In this document: positions 1-8,006 of the stretch, piece after piece | Layout of the letters: each line of letters opens with the position of its first letter | Position numbering within the stretch: the first letter of the stretch is position 1 | Source of the DNA: Pseudomonadota bacterium | GTDB taxonomy: Bacteria; Pseudomonadota; Alphaproteobacteria; Caulobacterales; Caulobacteraceae | DNA: 31,228 bases | Assembly (NCBI GenBank): GCA_023456105.1 | Contig: JAEYAO010000116.1 | Coordinates: 1 to 31,228 of the forward strand | Direction of reading: 5' to 3' | Made by a program: the position numbers and the translations under genes | Notes under the pieces: model-generated | Told to the model about the DNA's origin: nothing | Database searches by the model: none | What the model saw: the letters and a program-made list of their open reading frames with translations, nothing else

Positions 1-2121
1 ATCAGCGCCGCGCGTCAGCATCTCCAGCCGCCAGAGCCAGCGCGAGCGCACGGCCGGCTGGCCTCCGCGACGGTCGGAGTGGACCAGAATGGCTTCGGGC
101 GCGCAGGCGGCCTGGACGAAGTCCTGCGCGGTCTGTCCCAGGCGCCGTTCGGGCGGCGGCAGGCCCAGGCTCTTGCGCATCGGCCGCGACAGGAAGGGGT
201 CGGTCGCCGGGCCTTGCGGCCAAACGCCTTCCTCGAGGCCGGCCAGGATCATCCTGTCGGCGCGCACCAGCCGCGCCTCGATGGCCCCCAGGATGCGCAA
301 GGACGGATGCGTCGCGCCGCCGGTGCGGACCACGGCGTCCTTCAGGAGGTTATGGAGCAGGGCCGCAAAGTCCGCGCGCGACACGGCGCCCAGAGGCGCG
401 CCGCCTTCGATCAGGCCTGTCAGGGTCGTGGCCGCACACTCTCCATCCGGTCCCGCCCACAGGTTCTGGCCCGCCAGGGTCTCGGCCAGCCGCGTCAGCG
501 CGCGCGCGGCTTGATCCAGCGGCGCGTCGTCGGCGAACGGCGCCTGGGCCTCGCCCGCCAGCGTCTCCAGCCGATCGACCAGCGCTTGCGCCGCGATCAG
601 ATGGGGCTGCGCCCAGTCGGGCGGCGCCTTGCCGCGGCGGTCGGGCTGGGCGGCCTCCAGCAGGCGCCGTTTCAAGCGGGCGAAGTCGCGCGAGCGGGGG
701 CCGCGCAGTCCGTATCGCTCCAGCGCCTCGACCGCGCGCCGCTGGTCCGCCCCGCCTGCATCGAGGCGGACCAGCGGATGCTTGATCAGGCCCAGCAGCA
801 CGTGCGGGTCCAGCGGATCGGTGATGAAGCGGGCGCACAGATCGATCAGCGCCCCCGCCGGCATGCGCGACAGCGGGCGTCCGGCCGAAGAGTCCGGGAT
901 CACGCCCCAACGCTCCAGCCGCGCCTCGACCCGGCGCCCCAATGCCTGGTCGGGCGTGACCAGCGCGCAGGTGCGGGGCGACCCGTCCGCGTTCGGCGTC
1001 TCCAGCGTCTCGCGCATCAACAGGGCGATGGCGGCGGCGGCCTCTTCCTCCGTCCGAAGGGTCAGCACCGACAGACCCTCCAACCCCAAGGCGATGGGAT
1101 CGGCGGACTGGCCCGCTTCGGCGGCGCGGCTGCGGATGCGGCCGATCTCGCGCCTCCAGTCGTCGGTGGCGTCGGCGGGGCGCAGGGCTTCGTTCAGCAG
1201 CCGTTGGCGCGCCAGACCCCGGCTGCGGAGCGCGGGCTCCGCGGGCGGCTCAAACCAGGGCCTCACGTCGCCGCGGGTCAGATCGTGTCGTTCCAGAAGC
1301 CGCTTCAGGGCGCGTTGGGGATGGCCCTCGTTGGTCTCGTCGATCAGGTCCCAGACCCGGTCATCCAGGTCGCAGTCCAGACCGGGGAGGACGACGCAGC
1401 CCTGCGGCGCGCGGGCGACGGCGCCCAGCACGGCGGCGGCGGCCGGCACGGTGCCGGTTGATCCGGCGGCGATCACCGGCTGGGTCGGCGGCGTCCGGTC
1501 CCAGGCCTCGGCCAGCCGGCGCAGCAGGGTCGCGCGCCGCCAGGACGGATCGACCAGGCCCATCGCCTCCAGCCGCCGGGGCCAGGCCTCGACCGCCATG
1601 CCCAGGAACTCGGCCGAGCGCTCCCAGTGCGCGGCCATCTCGCCGTCCACCAGACGCGCGACGCGGCCGGGATCCGGAACCTCCTCGAGGTGGCAGGAGT
1701 CGATGAAGCCGCCCAGCGCATCGGCCATCTCCAACGCGCGCAGCGGCGTCAGGTCGCGGTCGAAATCCTCTGCGATCATGCGCGCGATCTCGAAGCGGCG
1801 GTGCATGGGGGCGATGGCGGGCGGCAGGTCCAGGCCGAGCGCGCCGGGCGTGAACGGCGGCTCATCCTCTTCCAGATCGCCCAGCGGCCGGACCTGGGGC
1901 AGCAGCATCGCACGCCCGTTCGCCTGGCGCGCCAAGGCGGCGGTGAAGGCGCGCGCCGCCCGACGGTTGGGCAGCAGGATGGTGGCGTCCGACAGGGTCT
2001 CGGGCGGCAGGTCGCCCAGCCACGACAGCACGCCCGCCGCCAAATCTTCCAGGAACGGTCGGTGCGCCGGGACGGCGTACCAGCGGGGTTCTGTGTCCGC
2101 GAAGGGGTCGAAGCCGCTCAT
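1..2121 (-). CDS. addB: AddB, double-strand break repair helicase/nuclease subunit (3' part beyond window)
   Basis: The reading frame is open from an ATG at 2121 to the window edge, giving 707 N-terminal residues of a protein that is usually about 1000 residues in alphaproteobacteria. The start reads MSGFDPFADTEPRW, followed by ILLPNRRAARAFTAAL near residue 50, a typical AddB N-terminal segment. Later stretches such as RADRMILAGLEEGVWPQ and DPFLSRPMRKSLGLPPPERR are also AddB-like. AddB pairs with AddA (expected next, outside the window) to resect broken DNA ends for RecA recombination. Its C-terminal nuclease and iron-sulfur region is not visible here. The start overlaps the murU stop as ATGA, so translation is probably coupled. 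Identification rests on recognised family sequence and on the amgK-murU-addB order usual in this group. Confidence 0.9.
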   Translation of the reverse strand, partial: MSGFDPFADTEPRWYAVPAHRPFLEDLAAGVLSWLGDLPPETLSDATILLPNRRAARAFTAALARQANGRAMLLPQVRPLGDLEEDEPPFTPGALGLDLPPAIAPMHRRFEIARMIAEDFDRDLTPLRALEMADALGGFIDSCHLEEVPDPGRVARLVDGEMAAHWERSAEFLGMAVEAWPRRLEAMGLVDPSWRRATLLRRLAEAWDRTPPTQPVIAAGSTGTVPAAAAVLGAVARAPQGCVVLPGLDCDLDDRVWDLIDETNEGHPQRALKRLLERHDLTRGDVRPWFEPPAEPALRSRGLARQRLLNEALRPADATDDWRREIGRIRSRAAEAGQSADPIALGLEGLSVLTLRTEEEAAAAIALLMRETLETPNADGSPRTCALVTPDQALGRRVEARLERWGVIPDSSAGRPLSRMPAGALIDLCARFITDPLDPHVLLGLIKHPLVRLDAGGADQRRAVEALERYGLRGPRSRDFARLKRRLLEAAQPDRRGKAPPDWAQPHLIAAQALVDRLETLAGEAQAPFADDAPLDQAARALTRLAETLAGQNLWAGPDGECAATTLTGLIEGGAPLGAVSRADFAALLHNLLKDAVVRTGGATHPSLRILGAIEARLVRADRMILAGLEEGVWPQGPATDPFLSRPMRKSLGLPPPERRLGQTAQDFVQAACAPEAILVHSDRRGGQPAVRSRWLWRLEMLTRGAD

Positions 2122-2843
2122 TCGCTCTCGGCCAGGCGGGCTTCGGCTTCGTCCCGGGCCTGGGGGTCGCCGACGTGCATCCACTCGCCGTCCAGCACGC
2201 AGCCGAACAGGCGTCCCGCCTCCGCCGACTTGCGCCACAGCGAGCTCAGCGAGAACGGACCGACTGGACCTTCGTCGGCGTAATTCGGGCGCGTGATGTG
2301 GACGCCCATGTAGGCGTAAGGGGCGCTGGGCGCGTCGCCTCGGAAGGTCAGCCGTCCGTCCGTGTCGCAGAAGACGTCGCCATCGCCTTCGAAGCCGATC
2401 GAACCCTCGCGCCGCGCCAGCAGCAGCACCACGTCCATCCGTTCGGGGTCCCACAGGCGGACGAGATCGCCCAGCGCATCGCCCCGGTCGATCCAGACGC
2501 TGTCGATGTTGGCCACGAACACCGGATCATCGCCCAGCAACGTCCGCGCCTTCTTCAACCCGCCGCCGGTCTCCAGCAGCTGCAGCCGCTCGTCCGAGAT
2601 GGCGATGGCGGGGCGGGCGCGGCCCTGCAGATGCGTCTCCAGGCGATCGGCGAACCAGTGGACGTTGACCACGGCGCGCTCGACGCCCGCGTCCGCCAGC
2701 CGGTCCAGCACGTGGTCGATCAGGGCGCGGCCGCCGACCTCGACCAGCGCCTTTGGCCGATCGTCGGTTAGCGGACGCATGCGGGTGCCGAGCCCCGCCG
2801 CCAGCACCATCGCCGTCTTGGGGGCGGTCCGGGGCGCGCTCAT
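2118..2843 (-). CDS. murU: MurU-type N-acetylmuramate-1-phosphate uridylyltransferase
   Basis: This nucleotidyltransferase of 241 residues starts MSAPRTAPKTAMVLAAGLGT. It carries the NTP-transferase signature AAGLGTRMRPLTDDRPKAL, with the nucleotide-binding loop and the conserved RPK(A/P)L, and later the acidic metal-binding VANIDSVW. In the family MurU makes UDP-MurNAc from MurNAc-1-phosphate, completing the AmgK/MurU salvage route that bypasses de novo UDP-MurNAc synthesis and therefore fosfomycin inhibition. A longer frame extends upstream into amgK. The ATG at 2843 is preferred because the AAGxGxRM motif then falls at the usual distance from the N-terminus and the start overlaps the amgK stop by four bases (ATGA). 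The neighbours amgK and addB support the call. A sugar-1-phosphate guanylyltransferase label would reflect the same fold. Confidence 0.88.
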   Translation of the reverse strand: MSAPRTAPKTAMVLAAGLGTRMRPLTDDRPKALVEVGGRALIDHVLDRLADAGVERAVVNVHWFADRLETHLQGRARPAIAISDERLQLLETGGGLKKARTLLGDDPVFVANIDSVWIDRGDALGDLVRLWDPERMDVVLLLARREGSIGFEGDGDVFCDTDGRLTFRGDAPSAPYAYMGVHITRPNYADEGPVGPFSLSSLWRKSAEAGRLFGCVLDGEWMHVGDPQARDEAEARLAESE

Positions 2844-3934
2844 CGGCGCAGCTCCGCAGGGACGTGGCGGTCGAACCAGGCGGCGACCGGTTCCAGCCCC
2901 GGCTTGGCGAGGTTGGCGTTCAGATGCGCCCACATGCGCGGCATGAACTGACGATAGCGCGACTTGCCGTCGCGCGCGATCAGACGGGCGAAGATACCCA
3001 GGATGCGCGCTTCATTCAGCGCAGCGAGCCCCGCATAGGCCCGCATGAACGGTTCGCGCTCCACCTGCGGTCGCAGGGCGAAGTAGCGGTCGAGCGCCAG
3101 CGCCTCCAACTCCGGCGAGACGTCGCGGCGCGCGTCCTGAAGCAGGGAATGCAGGTCCCACGACGGGTGCGCCCGCACCGCATCCTGGAAATCGATCATG
3201 CCGACGCGCGCGGCGCCTTCCCGCGCCTCAATCCAGATCAGATTCTCGGCGTGGTAGTCGCGGTGCGCCATCACTGTCGCCCCCGCCGCGCCGATGCGGA
3301 CGGTCGGCCCCCAGGCCGCGCGCCACTCGGCCACGGCGGCCTCGTCGAAGCGCAGGCGAGGCTCCAGCTTCGGCAGCCATTCGACGAACAGGTCGGCCCC
3401 CCCTTGCAGCGCCGTCTCGTCATAGCTCAGCAGCGGCCAGTCGCCGGCGGGACCGCTCAGCGTCTCGGGCGTCGGCGCATCGTGCAACCGGGCCAGGGCC
3501 TCGACGGCCGCGAGATACAGAGGCGCCTCGTCCGCACCCCCTTCGATCACACGGGCGAACAGGTCGTCGCCGAAATCCTCGATCACAGCGAAACCGGACG
3601 GCGCATCCACCGCGACGATCTCCGGCGCCGAAAGGCCCAGTGACCGCAGGTGAGCGGCGACAGCGGCGAAGGCCTCGATCCTGCCCGCCGACAGGCGCGC
3701 AAGCGCGTTCCAGCCCTGGGCGCGGCGCTCGTCGGGCGACCAGAGGGGATCACAGGGCTGGCTCTCGGCGGCTGGAGGCTGGTCCATCAGCATCAGGGTC
3801 GCGCCGGAGGGCCGGGTCAGCCGCTCGTAGCGCCGGGTCGAGGCGTCGCCGGGCAGGGGCGCGCGGACGACGTCGCTCAGGCCGTGGGCGGCCAGAAACG
3901 CGCGACGTTGTTCCTCTCGGTCAGGGATGGACAT
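2840..3934 (-). CDS. amgK: AmgK, N-acetylmuramate/N-acetylglucosamine anomeric kinase
   Basis: This aminoglycoside-phosphotransferase-fold kinase has 364 residues. The N-lobe holds LPGDASTRRYERL (glycine-rich loop region) and LMLMDQPPA. The catalytic loop reads HRDYHAENLIW and the metal-binding segment reads MIDFQDAVRAHPSWDL, the classic APH/choline-kinase pattern with catalytic Asp, metal-binding Asn and Asp. In the known pathway AmgK phosphorylates MurNAc or GlcNAc at the anomeric carbon and MurU then uridylylates the product, recycling cell-wall sugars in the cytoplasm. It overlaps tsaE by 14 bases upstream and murU by four downstream, placing it in a tightly packed operon. A generic phosphotransferase label is possible from the kinase alone, but the adjoining murU makes AmgK the most likely identity. 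Confidence 0.88.
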   Translation of the reverse strand: MSIPDREEQRRAFLAAHGLSDVVRAPLPGDASTRRYERLTRPSGATLMLMDQPPAAESQPCDPLWSPDERRAQGWNALARLSAGRIEAFAAVAAHLRSLGLSAPEIVAVDAPSGFAVIEDFGDDLFARVIEGGADEAPLYLAAVEALARLHDAPTPETLSGPAGDWPLLSYDETALQGGADLFVEWLPKLEPRLRFDEAAVAEWRAAWGPTVRIGAAGATVMAHRDYHAENLIWIEAREGAARVGMIDFQDAVRAHPSWDLHSLLQDARRDVSPELEALALDRYFALRPQVEREPFMRAYAGLAALNEARILGIFARLIARDGKSRYRQFMPRMWAHLNANLAKPGLEPVAAWFDRHVPAELRR

Positions 3935-4382
3935 GATCGATCAGCCTTTCCCACCGGCCCGCGCCGGAAACGGTCGCAACACGGCCCTGGCCCTCTTCCG
4001 CGATGACGATGACCAGCCGGTCGGCGCGCAGGAAGCCCGACGGGTCCTCGCCCAGCCGCTCCGGCCATTCGATGATCGCGCAGCCGTCGTCCAGCGCCTC
4101 GTCCAGGCCGATCTCCCACGCCTCCTGCGGCTGCGTCAGGCGGTAGAGGTCGAAGTGGGCGATGGGCGGTTCGCTCTCGTAGAACTGCACCAGGGTGAAG
4201 GTGGGGGACGGCACGTCTTCATCCGGCGTGGTCAAGGCGCGGATCAGGCCGCGCGCCAGCGTCGACTTGCCCATGCCGAGCGGCCCATACAGCAGCACGC
4301 TGTCGCCCGCCTTCAGAAGCGGTGCGATGACGTGGCCCAGCCGCGTGGTCGCCTCGGCGTCAGGCAGCACGATCCGGCTCAT
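3921..4382 (-). CDS. tsaE: TsaE, tRNA N6-threonylcarbamoyladenosine synthesis ATPase
   Basis: A protein of 153 residues, the normal TsaE length. It shows the Walker A motif LLYGPLGMGKSTLARGL, followed by SPTFTLVQFYE and HFDLYRL, and the Walker-B-like AIIEWPERLG; SPTF and HxDLYR are TsaE hallmarks. TsaE works with TsaB and TsaD to cycle the complex that installs t6A at position 37 of ANN-decoding tRNAs. The start ATG at 4382 overlaps the stop of the upstream acyltransferase gene (ATGA). A longer frame upstream lies inside that gene and is not needed. Position in the amgK-murU-addB operon is as seen in many Caulobacterales and relatives. Confidence 0.93.
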   Translation of the reverse strand: MSRIVLPDAEATTRLGHVIAPLLKAGDSVLLYGPLGMGKSTLARGLIRALTTPDEDVPSPTFTLVQFYESEPPIAHFDLYRLTQPQEAWEIGLDEALDDGCAIIEWPERLGEDPSGFLRADRLVIVIAEEGQGRVATVSGAGRWERLIDHVHP

Positions 4383-5245
4383 GCGAACACCGCCTCGGCG
4401 TCGGCGGGCAGGGTGCGCTCGGTGAAGTGTTTCAGGGCCTTTGTCGCCTCGGCCGCATCGATCGAAAGGCTGTTGGGGGAAATGAGTCGTCCGACCGTGA
4501 CCGTGAACCGCTTGCCGGCCTTGTTGAGCAGTTCGTGGAACAGGGTCACGTCGCGCAACTCCCGCGAAACCTTGTCGAACAGGTGGAACAGCCGGCTGTA
4601 GGGGCCGGTCACATGCATGGGGATCACCGGCGCGTCGAACTTGCGCGACAGGGAGGCGGCGGTGGGCGCCCATTCCGGGTCGGTCAACAGGCCGTCACTC
4701 TCGACGCGCGCCAGTCGGCCGGCGGGAAACATGACGATGCAGCGTTCGGCCTCGAACGCCTCGCGCGCCGCCTGCAGGGTGGCGCGCGTCTTGTCGCGCG
4801 TGCGCTTGTCGTGCACCCACTCGACAGGGATCACCGTCTCGGACAGGCGGGGCGAAACCCTCAGGGCGTCGGCGTTGGCGAAGAAGACGGCGTCTCCGCG
4901 TCGCCTGCGGATCGCATCGTACACGGCGATCCCGTCCGCGATGCCGGTCGGATGGTTGCACACCACGATGCAGCGGCCCGCGGCGGGCAGCCGCTCCAGA
5001 TGGGCGGCCTCCACCTTCAGGTGCAGCAGCTCGGAAACGTGGCGCAGCGTTTCCTCGCCCGACATCGGAGCGATGGCGTCGGCCATGTGGCGCGCCTTGC
5101 GGTAGCCGAGCAGCGCATAAAGGCCGGGCCGGACCAAAGGCCATGCGGCGGACCGCGTCAGGCGCGGCGCACGCTCGGCGATCAGCACATCGACGATGTG
5201 CGGCGAGGACCGGACGGGGGCGGAGGCGGGCGGCATGGACGCCAT
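4379..5245 (-). CDS. PlsC-like lysophospholipid acyltransferase family protein
   Basis: About 288 residues. The motif VVCNHPTGIADG contains the His and Asp of the glycerophosphate acyltransferase active site in the spacing used by the putative-hemolysin/PlsC-like branch. It is followed by PVEWVHDKRTRDKTRATL and IVMFPAGRLARVE (the FPxGR substrate-binding motif). The family transfers acyl chains to lipid acceptors at the inner face of the cytoplasmic membrane; the acceptor here cannot be told from sequence. The start is uncertain: ATG at 5245 is chosen, ATG at 5236 is close by, and a TTG at 5275 behind a weak GGAAG would add ten residues. It is the first gene of the minus-strand operon and lies divergent to the S9 peptidase, so promoters of both should be in roughly 5246-5330. 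Confidence 0.8.
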   Translation of the reverse strand: MASMPPASAPVRSSPHIVDVLIAERAPRLTRSAAWPLVRPGLYALLGYRKARHMADAIAPMSGEETLRHVSELLHLKVEAAHLERLPAAGRCIVVCNHPTGIADGIAVYDAIRRRRGDAVFFANADALRVSPRLSETVIPVEWVHDKRTRDKTRATLQAAREAFEAERCIVMFPAGRLARVESDGLLTDPEWAPTAASLSRKFDAPVIPMHVTGPYSRLFHLFDKVSRELRDVTLFHELLNKAGKRFTVTVGRLISPNSLSIDAAEATKALKHFTERTLPADAEAVFA

Positions 5246-5344
5246 GCTTGTCGCCGGTCGTGCGGGCGCGGGCAAGGATCAACTTCCGCCGCCGGAACAC
5301 CGGTGCTACGCCTTCGCGCCACAGCGTCGGTTGAGGAGCCCTTT

Positions 5345-7453
5345 ATGCGCCATCGCACCCTTTTGTCGGCCGCCTGCGCCGCCATCGCCCTTGCTGCGGC
5401 CGCGCCGGCCCTGGCCCAGGTTCCCGCCGCGCCCGTGCCCGCACCCGCTGCGGCGCCCGACGCCTTCACCTATGGGGACATGATCTCGGCCAACCGGCTT
5501 GGTGACCCGCAGGTCTCTCCGGACGGGCGCTGGGTGATCTATTCGGTGACAACCACCGACCTGGCCGCCAACCGCCGCTCGAGCGCACTGTTCCTGAAGG
5601 ACGCAGGCTCCGACGCCGAGGCGCGCCGACTGCCCATCTCGGACCAGGGCGCCAACACCGCGCGCTGGGGCGCGGACGGCCGCATCTACTTCCTGTCCGG
5701 CAAGTCAGGCTCCAGCCAGGTGTGGCGCGCCGAGGCCGACGGCTCGCGTCCGGTGCAGGTCACGGACCTGCCGCTGGACGTCAACGCCTACCGGTTGAGC
5801 CCCCAGGCCGACCGGGTGGCGGTGTCGCTGGCCGTCTATCCGGACGCCGCGGACCTGGGCGCTTCTGTCGCCATGGCCCAGTCGCGGGCCGAGCAGAAGA
5901 CGACGGCCAAGGTCTATGACCGCATGTTCGTGCGTCACTGGGACACCTGGAACGACCACACCCAGAACCACCTGTTCGTGCAGTCGATCGGCGCGAACGG
6001 CCGCAGCGTCGGCGCACCCGTGTGGGTGACCAAGGGCTTTGACGGGGACACGCCCTCCAAGCCGTTCGGAGACGAGAGCGACTTCGTCTTCACGCCGGCG
6101 GGCGATGCGCTGGTGTTCTCGGCGCGATTGGCGGGCCGGACCGAGCCCTGGAGCACCAACTTCGACCTGTGGCGCACCAACGGCCTGTCGGGCGACGGGA
6201 CCTTCACCAATCTGACGGACGCCAACGACGCCTGGGACGCGGGCCCGGTGTTCTCGCCGGACGGCCGCACGCTGGCCTATCGCGCCATGGCCCGGCCGGG
6301 TTTCGAGGCCGATCGCTACCAGATCACCCTGATGGACGTGGCGACCGGCCAGACGCGCGAGATCGCCGCTAACTGGGACCGCTCGGCCGACACCCTGCAG
6401 TGGTCAAAGGACGGCAACACCCTGTACGCCATCGCCGGCGACACCGGACGGACCAAGCTGTTCGCCGTGGATGCGCGCAACGGCGTGGTGACGCCGATCA
6501 CCGGCGACGGCCATGTCTCTGCGTTCGGGCTGACGCCCTCGGGCTTTGTCCTGGCCCAGGACAGCCTGACCCGTCCGACCGAGCTGTTCGTGAAGACCTT
6601 CATGGGCCGCGAGATGCCGATCCGGATCACCAATGTGAACCCGCAGCTGGACACCAAGGCCTTTGGCGAGTTCGAGCAGTTCTCCTTCCCCGGCTGGAAC
6701 AATGAAACCGTGCACGGCTATGTCATCAAGCCGGTCGGATACGTCGAGGGCCGCAAATATCCGGTCGCCTTCCTGATTCACGGCGGGCCTCAAGGGTCTT
6801 TCGGCGACAGCTGGTCCTACCGCTGGAACCCCGAGACCTATGCGGGCGCGGGCTATGCGGTGGTGATGATCGATTTCCACGGCTCGACCGGTTACGGCCA
6901 GGGCTTCACTGATGCGATCAGCCAGCATTGGGGCGACCGGCCGCTGGAGGACCTGCAGAAGGGCTGGGCCTATGCTCAGCGCCAGTATTCGTTCCTGGAC
7001 GGCGACAACGCCTGTGCGCTGGGCGCCTCCTACGGCGGCTACATGATCAACTGGATCGCCGGCCGCTGGAACGACGCCTTCAAGTGCCTGGTCAACCACG
7101 ACGGCGTCTTCGACACCTTCGCCATGGGCTATTCGACCGAGGAGCTGTGGTTCACCGAGTGGGAGTACGGCGGCACGCCCTGGGACAAGCCCGAGGGCTA
7201 TCAGCGCTTCAACCCGGCCAACCATGTCGAGAACTGGAGGACGCCGATGCTGGTGGTGCAGGGCGACCTCGATTTCCGCATCCCGACGGCGCAGGGGCTG
7301 TCCACCTTCACCGCGCTTCAGCGGCGCGGGATCGACAGCCGGCTGGTGGTCTTCCCCGACGAGAACCATTGGGTGTTGAGGCCGGCCAACAGCCAGCGCT
7401 GGCATGACGAGGTGTTCGGCTGGCTGAACAAGCACCTCGACGAGACGCGCTGA
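5345..7453 (+). CDS. Secreted S9-family (prolyl oligopeptidase-type) serine peptidase
   Basis: 702 residues with an N-terminal signal peptide (MRHRTLLSAACAAIALAAAA, ending near ALAQ). Residues about 50-440 form a TolB/DPP-like beta-propeller with repeats of the type SPDGRWVIYSV and FSPDGRTLAYRA. The C-terminal alpha/beta-hydrolase domain has HGGPQGSFGD (oxyanion region), nucleophile Ser562 in GASYGGYM, Asp643 in GDLDFRIP and His675 in DENHWV, so the triad is complete. Enzymes of this group cleave short peptides in the periplasm or outside the cell; the closest types are acylaminoacyl- and dipeptidyl-peptidase-5-like. The start is supported by GAGGAG at 5333-5338, six bases upstream of the ATG. 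A longer upstream frame overlaps the acyltransferase gene and is rejected. A strong terminator follows the stop. Confidence 0.93.
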   Translation: MRHRTLLSAACAAIALAAAAPALAQVPAAPVPAPAAAPDAFTYGDMISANRLGDPQVSPDGRWVIYSVTTTDLAANRRSSALFLKDAGSDAEARRLPISDQGANTARWGADGRIYFLSGKSGSSQVWRAEADGSRPVQVTDLPLDVNAYRLSPQADRVAVSLAVYPDAADLGASVAMAQSRAEQKTTAKVYDRMFVRHWDTWNDHTQNHLFVQSIGANGRSVGAPVWVTKGFDGDTPSKPFGDESDFVFTPAGDALVFSARLAGRTEPWSTNFDLWRTNGLSGDGTFTNLTDANDAWDAGPVFSPDGRTLAYRAMARPGFEADRYQITLMDVATGQTREIAANWDRSADTLQWSKDGNTLYAIAGDTGRTKLFAVDARNGVVTPITGDGHVSAFGLTPSGFVLAQDSLTRPTELFVKTFMGREMPIRITNVNPQLDTKAFGEFEQFSFPGWNNETVHGYVIKPVGYVEGRKYPVAFLIHGGPQGSFGDSWSYRWNPETYAGAGYAVVMIDFHGSTGYGQGFTDAISQHWGDRPLEDLQKGWAYAQRQYSFLDGDNACALGASYGGYMINWIAGRWNDAFKCLVNHDGVFDTFAMGYSTEELWFTEWEYGGTPWDKPEGYQRFNPANHVENWRTPMLVVQGDLDFRIPTAQGLSTFTALQRRGIDSRLVVFPDENHWVLRPANSQRWHDEVFGWLNKHLDETR

Positions 7454-7474
7454 CCTCAACCGTCGGGAGACACG

Positions 7475-7512
7475 AAGAAGGGACGCGGGTGATCCCCGCG
7501 CCCCTTCTTTCT
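7475..7512 (+). terminator. Rho-independent terminator after the S9 peptidase gene
   Basis: The arms AAGAAGGG and CGCGGG (7475-7489) pair with CCCGCG and CCCTTCTT (7495-7509) around a five-base loop, with one A/C mismatch inside a 14-pair stem, followed by a short T-rich tail. It lies 22 bases past the peptidase stop and also faces the end of the convergent gene at 7528, so it may work in both directions. Confidence 0.8.
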
Positions 7513-7527
7513 TGCGTCAGGATGACC

Positions 7528-7839
7528 TCAGAGCGAGGCGCGCGTGTTGGCGATCAGCACCAGCCGTCGATACTCCTGCTCGTTCATACAGCGCGGCTTG
7601 CTCCAGGCCTCGCCGGCTCGCTGAGCCTCCATCACCTCGCGTGCGGTGACGAATACCGGTGTGGAGCCATGCTCGCGCTGAAAGGCCCGTCGCGTGGCGC
7701 TGTCGGACGCGCAGATCATCACGGCCTGTCTGGAGGCGCTCTCGGGCGAGGCGGTCCGTGTCGGCGCCTGGGCGCTGGCGGGGGTCTGGACCGCGGCGAG
7801 TGTGGCGATCGAAAGGACGAAAAGGGCTGCACGCTTCAT
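7528..7839 (-). CDS. Small exported protein of unknown function
   Basis: 103 residues. MKRAALFVLSIATLAAVQTP is a signal peptide with likely cleavage after ASA-Q. The mature part has two cysteines (VMICASDS and KPRCMNEQ) that could form a disulfide in the periplasm, and is otherwise charged and helical. The ATG at 7839 is chosen because GGGAGA lies eight bases upstream on the minus strand and the signal peptide begins there; a longer frame would add ten residues in front of it. It is convergent with the S9 peptidase and divergent to the AsmA-like gene. I do not recognise a family. Confidence 0.72.
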   Translation of the reverse strand: MKRAALFVLSIATLAAVQTPASAQAPTRTASPESASRQAVMICASDSATRRAFQREHGSTPVFVTAREVMEAQRAGEAWSKPRCMNEQEYRRLVLIANTRASL

Positions 7840-8006
7840 GGCTGGATCTCCCGTGGCCCGCCGCATCGCGGGTCTTGAGCCTCACCATGCGCCGATCTCC
7901 AGGAATGTAAAGGTTTCAAGACAGAGAGGTGTCATCGAGGTGACAAATAGCCTCTTCGGCTCCAACCGCGACCTTGTGCGTTAGTGAGCGAACGGAGGGG
8001 CGCAGC

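Noticed and set aside
79..2296. Long plus-strand open frames (79-1461 and 629-2296)
   Set aside because: They lie opposite addB, whose minus-strand frame is open throughout and has recognisable family sequence. High GC makes long antisense frames common; the products are Arg/Gln/Gly-rich without known motifs.
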